Shown here one piece after another: positions 54,650 to 64,000 of a stretch of 64,000 nt of DNA. A program made the position numbers and the translations under genes. Positions within the stretch are counted from its first letter, which is position 1. Every line of letters begins with the position of its first letter. The notes under the pieces were generated by a model. It did no database searches. It was given only the letters and a program-made list of their open reading frames with translations, and had not been told where the DNA came from. The DNA is from Gnetum montanum. Its lineage: Eukaryota > Streptophyta > Gnetopsida > Gnetales > Gnetaceae. The DNA is taken from assembly GCA_015680685.1 (NCBI GenBank), contig MNCI01035086.1, forward strand, positions 466-64,465, in the 5' to 3' direction.

Positions 54650-57600
54650 TGCTATGGCTAGGTAGGTATTTAACCTTGCATGGATGGAGCAAATGGAAAA
54701 GGTATTGTTGGCAGTGGTGCATGAGTTGATGTGTGTTGAAAAGGATAGAAGGAAAATATAGACTCCATCATTGGAAAAGATTCTTTGTAGTACTTCAGAG
54801 AGTAGTAGTGGTACAAGAAGGAAGCATGACTAGATGAGTTACATGAGGATACTAAATGCTGAACATAGTAGCCATAGGTATATGGTTGATGATAAGGGTA
54901 CTACTGCCTTAGTGGTGGCATCCCATATGACTTTGGGTGTGGCCATTACTAGTACTACTCTTAAGGCTGAGGCACTGCGCCACGTAGATAATATGATTAT
55001 TTGTAGAATTTTTGCCAATAGGTTCCTTATTAATAAGGTAACCTCATGGGTGCTTATTGTTTTGTAAATCTAGGATTTAAAGTGTACACCCTAGATTCTT
55101 ATAGGTGTGATAACATTGAACAAAATTCCTTAGGATGTTTGTATTGGCAAATGTCACAACTGTCATCATCGGTTTCAGAATCTACAACCTCCCTTACTGC
55201 TATAGCTTTATCCTTATGTTTGTGATATCCCTATTCAGTATCCTTTTTCTTTCTTCTTTCATGACCACTACCTTCTTGGTCTCCATGTTCTTCTACAATC
55301 ATTAGAGTGGTTTGAAACTTCTCATCCAAGGAGTTCCACATCTTGTCTATCTTAGTTGATATTTTAATAACAGACTTTTATATTGGCAAGGTTTTTCTCT
55401 GCACCACTTCATTAAGCAATGCCTCTTCCTCATTATTACAAAAATGGACCTCTCTCTTACAAATGGAAAGGTCTTTATTATATTCCTTTGCATTTTTCCA
55501 CTTCTTTAGTTCACCTTCCTCTTTGGCCACTTGATCAATGAGTCTTTGGATCTGATGGGTCCTTAGCTCAGAAAGTCTCCCTTGGGCATAGACCCCAAGA
55601 GTTCTCCTTGTTTTAGTCCTGAGCCCATCTATGATATGGCATAGCTAGTCCCATTGGAAGTATCCATGGCATGAGCATCAATGCAAATGAGAATAGTACT
55701 ACCTAGGGCTACATCCAAGGACTCATGATTGCCTTGTTTCCAACCTTGGATTTGCCTCCATAAATTGGACAATCTAGAGTACATATGATACTTATCATTG
55801 AACAGCTCTAACAATGTACTTCATCAGTGGATAGATTCTAGTTCTAAGGACTAGGACCAACTTTCAACTTTTTTTATGAGTATGTTGGAGAATAGTTTTA
55901 GCTTTTGGCATTTGTTCTCAATATTTTACAAGGTACATGCATTATGAAAAGCTTGTAGGTGATTTTATGGATCTAAGTTATATCTCTCCTCAAATATGGG
56001 GATATTATTCATATCCAACCTTTTGATGCGGCTATCCTTCAAGTACCTAGTTGGGATTCTGACTACCATTGAATGTTCAACAGGTTCCAGGTAGCTTGTA
56101 GAGGCTCATCATAGTCATATTAGTCTTGGTGGCCCTTGTCATGACCACGATGTTTATGATGGATCCTGCTATGCCTTCTTTCTCTATGATGCTCCTCCCC
56201 TTGCTATTCTTCCTATCCTTGCTCTTTATTATATTGGTGAGATCTATAATCATTCCTATTCCACCATTCATATCCTTCCTAATCCTTCCTAATTTTTTCT
56301 ATTGTCTCGACCTTTGGTTCTGCCATTAGAGTTGGAAAAGAAAGATGTTGAGGATGATAATGAGGATGAAGAAGAAGGACAATTAGCATTAAAACGATGC
56401 CTACGAGATTCTCTTTTTTGATTCATACTCTATTCCTTAAGTTTATCTTTTTCTTGGTGTTTATCATTATTCTTGCTTTTGGACAATCAACTGTGGCTAC
56501 CATCTTATGTGGTCCCTTGATCTTGAGAATCATTCTTCTTGTTGCCAAGTGATGAGCATCAAAGTGTTGTGTCGACAAGCCCCTATCGATGGGGCCCTAT
56601 TTACATGGTGTTGCCTCATCGATGGGGCCACATCAACGTAGCGTTTACTATGTCTATGGGCCCCATCAATGCAATACTATAGGAAAAACTATAAATACAA
56701 GCTAAAACTATAAAAACTATAAATACAAGTAAAAACTATGTTTATGGGCATTCAAGTCATAGTAGTAGCTAAACTCTTGTAGTTTTAGATTTGAAAGTTA
56801 GAATACTTTCTTGAGTGCCCATAGTAGGAGTCAATGAGTGTTTGGATCTTCATTCAAGCATTGTTGTACTTGAACCACACTAATGTGTAAAACAATAAAA
56901 ACAAGCTTGTTGATAAACCTTGCAGCATTCTGGATAGTTTAAATGTTTTATTTATGCATTTGTTATTTTCATTAAATATGCAACTAATTAAGATAAATTA
57001 AGTTTTAAGAAATTAGTTATTTAATTAAGATAAATAGATTAAGGACATAAGTACGACTGCTTCAAGTGTAAACACGTATTTGCTTGGTAATCCTAGCAGC
57101 GTTATTACTTGGTGCACCTAGTAGCGTAGGACTTGGTAACCTAGTAGTGGATACATGGGTTCAGAACGTGTATAGAAAGTGGGATCGGATGCTTATGTTA
57201 GGACTACTTAAAGGCTATTTAAGTAGTTAAAGTGAATTAGTCATTAAAATGCATTATCTCTCTATTTAAGTGCCAAAGAGCATAAAACATAAAATGATAA
57301 AAATTATATGCCTTGATTACACCTAACCATACCTTTGTACATCACAAGTGTAATTGGAAATACAACAAATGACCTTAGGGCAAGGTTCATTGCTTAGAAG
57401 ACTAGTGCACCAGAAACTATAGAGTCCATAGAATTTGACTGGATCATGCATGAACGCTTTATGATTCATATGGTTGGACATAGGGGTACCTTGACCACTC
57501 ATCACCAAGGTTGTTCACTGTTGATTGCAACTATTAATTAAAGGTCTTTCCATCAAAGAATGGGGGAGAGTTTGTGTATTGGAAGGTGCCCAAAAATAAT
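54650..57600 (-). pseudogene. A3 gag (interrupted by solo LTR)
   Basis: Minus-strand gag, from an equivalent of A1 3590 at the right edge (LSPILX-like) through the Lys/Glu/Ser-rich part (56100-56460) and the gag core (MLELFNDKYHMYSRLSNL, 55814) to the Tyr/His-rich tail (54830-55070). A solo LTR sits in it at 56550-57504. Stops and shifts throughout. Truncated at about 57600, next to the A4 LTR. Confidence 0.75.
56550..57504 (+). mobile_element. Solo Athila LTR (subfamily I)
   Basis: 955 bp, TGATGAGCATCAAAG...CCACTCATCA, flanked by CCAAG at 56545-56549 and 57505-57509 with A3 gag continuing on both sides. No internal sequence. U3 boxes GTCGACAAGCCCC and CATCGATGGGGCC. Two TATA boxes CTATAAATA 28 bp apart (56689-56697, 56717-56725) from a short duplication. 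Closest relative here is the A1 5' LTR. Confidence 0.92.
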
Positions 57601-57606
57601 TCCTCA

Positions 57607-58351
57607 CTAATAAATCATTATTGGTTGGATTGTGTCAATGTGATCCTATTAACGTGTACCCATCAATGTAGCTGCATCAACGCATACCCATCAATGCATA
57701 CCTATCAATGCATACTCTTAGATGCATTAACACATACACATTGACAGAGTGTTTAGTGTTGCCTATATAAATGTGTGCACCTACCATATTTAAGGCATTC
57801 ATTCATTAGTAACATAGCGAAGCTCTTTTAGTTTGTTCTTTTGAGAGTTAGAATATTTTCCAAGTGCCAATAGTAGGAGTTGAGAAGTGTACGGATCTTT
57901 ATTTAAGTACTGATGCACCTAGACACTACAATGTGAATGATAATAAAGATGAGCTTCTTGATAAACCTTGTAGTGCTTGGAATAGATTAGATTTACTTTC
58001 AATGCACTTTACTTTTCATGCACTTAGTTAATATTTACATTTCATGCATGTTAATCAATCGATGGAATGAGTGCAACCAATTTCTAGCATAAATATGTAT
58101 TCACTTGGTAATCCTAGTAGTGTTATTGCTTGGTTTGCCCAGTAGCATAACACTTGATAATCCTAGAAGTGGATATGTGAGTTTAAGATATGTATGATAG
58201 GCTAGGAATGGATACTCAATGCCCTTAGGCTAGTTTAAGCTTTATCTTCCCACTATTGATTAGAATAAATAATTAACTTATCTATTATTGTTAATTTTAG
58301 TTTAAGGTCGTAATAACATCAACCATCAAATGCCTCACTTTGGACTAAACC
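57607..58351 (+). repeat. A4 5' LTR, 3' end deleted
   Basis: Start approximate (about 57607, decayed). U3 with repeated CATCAATGC/CATCAACGC boxes, TATA in CCTATATAAATGTG at about 57762, AATAAAGATGAGC at about 57941, TTGGTAATCC repeats at about 58105-58165. Ends in the ATATGCCTC-type stretch near 58331, then switches to gag without the LTR tip or PBS. Confidence 0.8.
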
Positions 58352-60300
58352 ATACGTGACAAAGCTACCACTAGTCCATGTGGGAAGACAACATCCTAGG
58401 ATTAATGTCTCCACTAGTCCAAGTGGTCGTGACAATCGAAGGGGAATTGACAAACATCATAATGGTGAGAGTCCTCCTCCCTTTTCACCCTCTTCATCTC
58501 CATCCTCTTCTTCTGATTCCGAAAGATGCCATAGAAATAATAATCATGGTGGAGGTAAGCAACAGAACAATAATACTAACTACCATGCCCACAATAATCA
58601 AAGGGGTAATAGAGGACATGATTGATGACAACATAATAATGATAATGATGAGCCTTTGTTGGACACTCAAAGCATGCTTAATATTGCAAATGTAGTTAAG
58701 ATTCCAACTAGGCATGTGAAAGATAGTCGGATCAAGCGCTTAGACATGAACAATATTCTAGGATTTTATGGGGGATATAACTTTGATCCGTAGATGCATT
58801 TACAAGCTTTCCATGATGCCTGTGCCTTGTAAAACATTGAAAATGATTAGTAGAAACTCAAAATCTTCCCCAAGACACTTATAAAGAGGCTAAATGTTGG
58901 TACCAGTCCTTAGAGCTAGAATCTATCCACCAATGAAGTATAATGCTAGAGTTATTCAATGACAAATACTAGATGTACTCCAAGATGTCTTATCTAAGAA
59001 GACAAATTCAAGGTTGAAAATAGGGAACACACAAACCCTTGGATGCCACCATGGATAGATATTATTCGCTCATACACCGATGCCCTAACCATGATTATTC
59101 TTAGAGGGAACAACTCTGCCACATCAGAGATGGGCTTAGAGTAGAAACCAGAAGAGCTCTTGGGGTTTATGCCCAAGGGAGACTATATGAACTGAGAGCT
59201 CATTAGATACAAAGGCTGATAGAGTAGGTAGCAAAAGAAGAAGGTGAGTTGTGAAAAAGGGAAAGTGCAAACAAGTAAAATAAAGGTCCTTCCATTAGGA
59301 AAAGGAAGGTCTAATTCTATGATGAGGAGGAGTCAACACTCAACGAAGTGGTGAACAGGAAAACCTTGCCTATTCAAAAATCTATTTTTGACATTTTGGC
59401 AAGGGTTGAAAAATTATGGGAATCTTTGAATGAAAAGTTCCAACCTACTATGAATATTTCTGAAGCATCCAAAGAGCAGCATAGTGATTGTGATCGCAAG
59501 AGGTGGAAAGAAGCTGAACATGCCTACCAAAGAGATAAGGGAAAAGCTATTGTAGAGGAAGAAGTTGTGAAGACAAACTTTGATGATGATATTGGTTACG
59601 ACATTTATCAATATGAACATTCAAAGGAATGATGTCCTATGGTGTCACACTTACAAGAGTTTGGGATGTATGCGCTGAATCCTTGACTAGCAAGTAGGCA
59701 AGCACCCAGATGCTTGCCTTATCCTCAAGCCAATCCAAGGTAGTTCCACCCGGAACAGCAAGCTCATTATCCAAGTGCAGCTCCACCACAACTGTATGAG
59801 CAATACCAATAGTGAAACCAACCCTAATCATGGGGAATGCCACTGCCAAGATAGTAGTACCCTTATAGTTAATTAGATCCATATGGCTACTATGTTCAGC
59901 AGCCCATTTCTCCATGAAGCTATACAAGCCATGCCTCATTCTAGCATCACTATTACCCTTCAGAGTACCATTAAACTCATTCACCATCTACTCGAGGGAA
60001 GCACCCATATCTATACCATCCTCTGCATCCTTTTGCACACATCCTTTTACCTCTACCTAGTTACCTCCTGCTCTGTCAATGTAAGGGGAAATTCCCCCAT
60101 AACCACAACAACAAAATGTTACAAGGGTTGTACATTTACAACTAACCTTCCAACTGAGTGGTTTAGACAATCAATCTAGGAACCAACCATTTGTCTAATC
60201 CAACAATCCTCCAAAACCCTCATAACCTAATGCGGCTAGTCACCCTGTATCTTCAACACTATCATCCTTTGCATAATATACATTTGAGTGCCCTTCAAAC
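58352..60300 (+). pseudogene. A4 gag
   Basis: Best-preserved A-family gag. 58356-58625: basic and Ser/Asn/His-rich (SPPPFSPSSSPSSSSDSER; NRGHD). Core at about 58770-59050 (GGYNFDP, YQSLELESI, LELFNDKY). 59090-59280: Arg/Gln/Glu helix. 59348-59632 is open: VNRKTLPIQKSIFDILARVE, RDKGKAIVEEEVV, GYDIYQYEHSKE. Tail to about 60300 is Tyr/His/Ser/Pro-rich. It provides the uninterrupted reference for the B1 insertion site. Confidence 0.8.
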
Positions 60301-60329
60301 CAAATGTTACCTCAAATCCATATCGTGGT

Positions 60330-60776
60330 GTTAACTCATACTACTTCTAATTAGATCAATGTTGGCAACCTTCCCATGAAACGATCTAACCTGAGAAGTC
60401 CTCTTATTTACTTGTAGATCACTAGACATAAGCCATGCAAGGCTCTTCTTGATTCTAGTTCTAGTGTCAATCTCATCTCCTATGACATGTATAAGGCCTA
60501 AAACCTACCACCTCTCAAGAAGAGTAATATTCATTTGGAATTGGTAGATCAATCAATCACTATCCCTTTGGGGTTAGTGGAGGACATTATTACCATAGTT
60601 AGTGGATGGTCCTATCCTACCAATTTTCTGGCAATCAAGATTGAGAATTGCAAAGGTGACTTTCCCATCATTATGGAAAGGGCTTGGTTAAGCATGGTTG
60701 ATGTGCAAATGGGCATAAGGGAACTCTCCTTTGAAATCTCCAAGGNACATGTAATTAGTGTGCACATGAAATAGAT
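60330..60776 (+). pseudogene. A4 protease
   Basis: CKALLDSSSSVNLISYDMY at about 60438, where the active-site DSG has become DSS. Open 60535-60774: DQSITIPLGLVEDIITIV, GDFPIIMERAWLSMVDVQ (the usual MGRAW has Gly to Glu). One N at 60746. Catalytically dead by these two changes. Confidence 0.78.
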
Positions 60777-60899
60777 ATTTAAAGGTGCCTATACTCGGTA
60801 GCCATAAAATAGGAGGGCACCTAGTGACTGAAAACTAACTCAGATAGGAGCACACTATGCATGAAACCCACTCAGAGCCTCACATGTACCTATGTCAAA

Positions 60900-62110
60900 G
60901 CCATGGATGAACTTGAGGAAGTTCATCACCAACTCTTTGATGATGAAGATGATGATACTTGTTGGAGAGAGTAGGAAATCCATGATAATTTCAAGTAGGA
61001 GCCCCTAGAATTAAAAACTTTACCAAAGCTAGCATGGAGTATGCATTTTTACATAATCGCAAGCTAGTTGTAATCAATGTAAATCTTGCTCTTGAACAAA
61101 AAGACAAGTTGTTGCAGGTAGTCAACAAATGGACAATAGCCTTTAATTGGTCATATCCCAAGCTAACTGGAATTAATCCAAGGATATGATAGCATCACAT
61201 CTACACTAACCCAACCATGAAGCTAAGAAGGCAGCCACAAAGGCGGCTCAACCCTAAGTTAAAGTAGATCATTAAAGAGGAAATATAATAACTCCTCAAG
61301 CCAAGGTTCATCTATCCCGTTGTAGATAGTGAATGGGTTAGCCCACTTGTAATTGTGCCAAAGAAAGGTGGCTAGTGGTGGGTCTACATTAGCTTTAAGC
61401 TATTAAACATGGCAACATTTAAGGATCATTTTNNNNNNNNNNNNNNNNNNNNNNNNNNNNNNNNNNNNNNNNNNNNNNNNNNNNNNNNNNNNNNNNNNNN
61501 NNNNNNNNNNNNNNNNNNNNNNNNNNNNNNNNNNNNNNNNNNNNNNNNNNNNNNNNNNNNNNNNNNNNNNNNNNNNNNNNNNNNNNNNNNNNNNNNNNNN
61601 NNNNNNNNNNNNNNNNNNNNNNNNNNNNNNNNNNNNNNNNNNNNNNNNNNNNNNNNNNNNNNNNNNNNNNGTTATAGTGGCTATAACCAAATCCAAATTG
61701 CACTAGAAGATCAAGCCAAGATAACATTCACAAGTCCCTGGGGGACCTTTGCATATTTTAAGATGTCGTTCGGTACCTGCAATGCCCCTACAACATTTCA
61801 ATGCCTGGTCCTTAGTATTTTTCAACAGCACATTGGTAGTGGGGTAGAAGTCTTCATGGATGACTTTTCTACCTATGGGGCTATATTTGAGCAAGGCCTG
61901 GACCACCTTGAATAGGTACTAAAAAGATGTGTTGAAACAAATCTTAGGCTCAATTTGCAAAAAAGTCATCTAATGGTTCAAGAAGGTATAGTACTAGGGC
62001 ATCGAATTTCACAAGAAGGGATTGAGGTGCACCTAGAAAAGATAAGGGTCATCTAAGGAATCACATGTCAACCAGAGATAGTTAAAGACATCCGATCATT
62101 CCTTGGACAT
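60900..62110 (+). pseudogene. A4 reverse transcriptase (with gap)
   Basis: Starts with the DELEEVHHQLFDDEDDD linker (60907), KEEI and WVSPLVIVPKKGG (about 61335). The gap at 61433-61670 hides the middle. Then YSGYNQIQIALEDQAKITF (61671), SPWGTFAYFKM, CNAPTTFQCLVLSIF and VEVFMDDFSTYG (61849) with both catalytic Asp. TAG at 61912 after DHLE; LNLQKSHLMVQEG follows. The clearest evidence for the Athila assignment. Confidence 0.88.
61433..61670. other. Assembly gap (238 N)
   Basis: Run of N in A4 RT. The homologous segment in A2 between the same flanks is only about 67 bases, so either the gap size is arbitrary or extra sequence lies here. Confidence 0.95.
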
Positions 62111-62790
62111 ACTAGCTACTTTCAGTGATTCATGGAGAATTTCTCTAAGATTGAAAAGCCTTTGGTCAAGCTTACAAAGAAAGATGCTTAGTTCATATGA
62201 ACCAAGGAGTGTGAACATGCATTCCAATAGTTAAAGCACAAACTTGTGGAAACTCCAATTCTATGGGAACCAGACTGGTCCAGACCATTTTACATAATGA
62301 CGAATGCATCTAATTATGCCTTGGGAGCCGTGCTTACATAGTTAGACAATAAGAAACATCCATATTACATCCACTGCACGAGCTGAAGCATTATTGGTGC
62401 ACAATTGAATTACATTACAATGGAGAAAGAACTAATGGCAGTGGTGTATGCTCCTAAAAAGTTTAGGCACTATGTGCTTGGTTATAAGGTATTTGTGCAC
62501 ACAGATCATAGTGCCATCTGCTTCTTAATGAACAAGCCAACAGTGAGCCCTTATATCATACAATGGCTTGTGATCTTGCAAGAATTCGATCTCATAATGG
62601 TAGATCAGAAAAGGACTGAGAATGTGATCATTGACCACCTCTCTCAGTTAAGATGGAATAGTAAAGATGAGGAGAGTCTACTCTTTAATCAATTTCTTGA
62701 TGAACTCCTCTTTACAGGAGTAATAAATGATCAAGTGTCCCCTAAACCAAAATGGTACGATGGCATCCTCACTTATCTTCTCACTTAAGA
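62110..62790 (+). pseudogene. A4 RNase H
   Basis: PFYIMTNASNYALGAVL (about 62287), NYITMEKELMAVVYAPKKF (62408, catalytic Glu), VFVHTDHSAICFLMNKP (62489, Asp). The frame is open 62405-62788 and passes into the linker to integrase (RTENVIIDHLSQLRW; PKPKWYDGILTYLLT). First Asp (TDAS) reads Asn. Confidence 0.85.
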
Positions 62791-63900
62791 GATGTCACAA
62801 AGTTTAGACTTTAGGAAGAAATAATAGTTTCTTCATCGAACAAAGTACTTCATGGAAATCAATGGATACCTTTACAGGGTGTGTGTCGATGACCTAGTTC
62901 ATTGGTGTGTCCCTGATGTGGATCAACTACGCGTTCTCTAGGATGCTCACAAAGGGCCTTATGAAGGCCACTATGTAGGGAGGTATACGACCATAAAAAT
63001 CCTGATCGCAAGATATTATTGGCCTACAATCTTCATGGATTCCCAACAATTTGTCCTATCTTCTAAACGTTATCAATTAGATGATCAAATGACCAGTCGA
63101 ATGGAGGGTCCTCAATAGTGGATTCAACCATTAAAGCCCTTTAACATATGGGGAATTGACTTCATGGGTCCCATCATACCCATGTCTAATGGAAAAGCAT
63201 ATATCATTATAACAGTCAACTACTACACCAAATGGGTAGAAGTAGTAGCTATAACTGATTGTACATCATCCATTATTGCTCAGTTTATACAACAAAATGT
63301 TGTAAATATGTTTGGGGTACCACATGCATTGATTTCTAACAATAGAACTCATTTTACAAGTACCACCTTTTAAAAACTTTATGCAACACTTAGGGGTCGA
63401 ACATAAATTAATAACACTCTATCAACCCCAGCCAACTATCAAGTAGAGGTAACTAACAGGGAGATCATAAAGATCCTAACAAGGACCATAGGAGAGATTG
63501 GAGCACAAAACTCAGCGATGCCCTTTGGGCCTATCACTCAACATAGAAACTTCCTATATGTTATTCTCCCTATGAGTTGGTGTATGGAAAAATTCCAACA
63601 CTCCCAATTCAATCCAAGCTCTGTACACTCTCAACAGTGTGTGAACTGAATCTTGACTTAAGCCTAGCACAAAAAGAAAGATTGATTAACTTCAATGTGC
63701 TAGATGAAAACCAATTAGTGGCCTTATCTTCGAATAAAGTGCATAGGCATTCAACAAGCAACAACATGACCTAAGAATACAGAAAGTAAAATTCCAACCA
63801 TGAGATAACGTTCTCTATTGGAACCCCACACCCATACCTCAGAAAACTAAATTCCAAATGTTGTGGAAGGGACCTTATATAATTGATGAAACCTTTTCTT
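62791..63900 (+). pseudogene. A4 integrase
   Basis: Zinc-finger region with HKGPYEGHY (62948) and fragments to about 63075. Core: IDFMGPIIPMSNGKAYIIIT (63158), YYTKWVEVVAI, MFGVPHALISNNRTHF (63308; second Asp reads Asn as in A2). A shift near 63372 is followed by VEVTNREIIKIL with the catalytic Glu. C-terminus 63577-63774 (MVYGKIPTLPIQSKL; AQKERLINFNVLDENQL). Continues to about 63900. Confidence 0.85.
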
Positions 63901-64000
63901 CTGAGGCCATGATTGTATANGTTTTACACATTTTTATGTTTGCAATTTGTTTATTTTGCACCTTTGTAATTTCAAAATTTTTCCTATTTTTACATCATTT
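63901..64000 (+). other. Start of A4 post-integrase spacer
   Basis: T-rich sequence (TTTTTATGTTTGCAATTTG) like the spacers after integrase in A1 and A2; one N at 63920. Cut by the window edge. Confidence 0.6.

Noticed and set aside
61403-61915. Long open frames across 61433-61670
   Set aside because: They are open only because of the N run. The plus-strand portion after 61671 is real RT; the rest is an artefact.

Overview
This window is repeat-dense plant nuclear DNA. It is AT-rich and made almost entirely of decayed LTR retrotransposons nested in one another. I find no convincing host gene, rRNA, tRNA gene, CRISPR array or bacterial-type operon. The plant assignment rests on Athila-type Ty3/gypsy elements with a tRNA-Asp-type primer site, a giant Tat/Ogre-like element with a second RNase H, a chromovirus-like element, and stop codons dominated by TAG at glutamine positions, as expected from decay of methylated CAG. 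I cannot name the species.

Layout. 1-1555: 5' end of a minus-strand Athila-like element C1 (gag start, PBS, LTR) running off the left edge. 1556-2144: possible fragment of another LTR. 2145-34311: Athila-like element A1 (5' LTR, PBS, gag, protease, RT, RNase H, integrase, long 3' ORF, PPT, 3' LTR), whose gag is split at 4402 by a 19.1-kb minus-strand Tat/Ogre-like element B1 (4403-23504, TSD ACTAT). 34312-53178: decayed chromovirus-like element D, whose RNase H is interrupted by a 2.1-kb solo LTR E (38418-51141, TSD TTACT), which is itself interrupted by Athila-like element A2 (40464-51048, TSD TAACT). 53179 to about 57600: minus-strand Athila fragment A3, carrying a solo Athila LTR (56550-57504, TSD CCAAG). 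About 57607-64000: Athila-like element A4, running off the right edge, with a 238-base N gap in RT.

Within each element the parts are a standard retrotransposon set: LTR promoter, primer site, gag shell, protease, RT/RNase H, integrase and polypurine tract. Every long reading frame has stops or frameshifts, so none looks autonomous; C1 gag is the least damaged.

Three points merit attention. First, B1 has canonical GT...AG sites bounding a 6.1-kb segment between protease and RT, and inside it lies an oppositely oriented, multi-exon gene relic. Second, the U3 promoters carry arrays of short perfect palindromes, different in each family. Third, both complete Athila copies have a TATA box about 445 bp upstream of the 3' ORF, preceded in A2 by strong palindromes resembling the LTR U3 boxes, which suggests an internal promoter.
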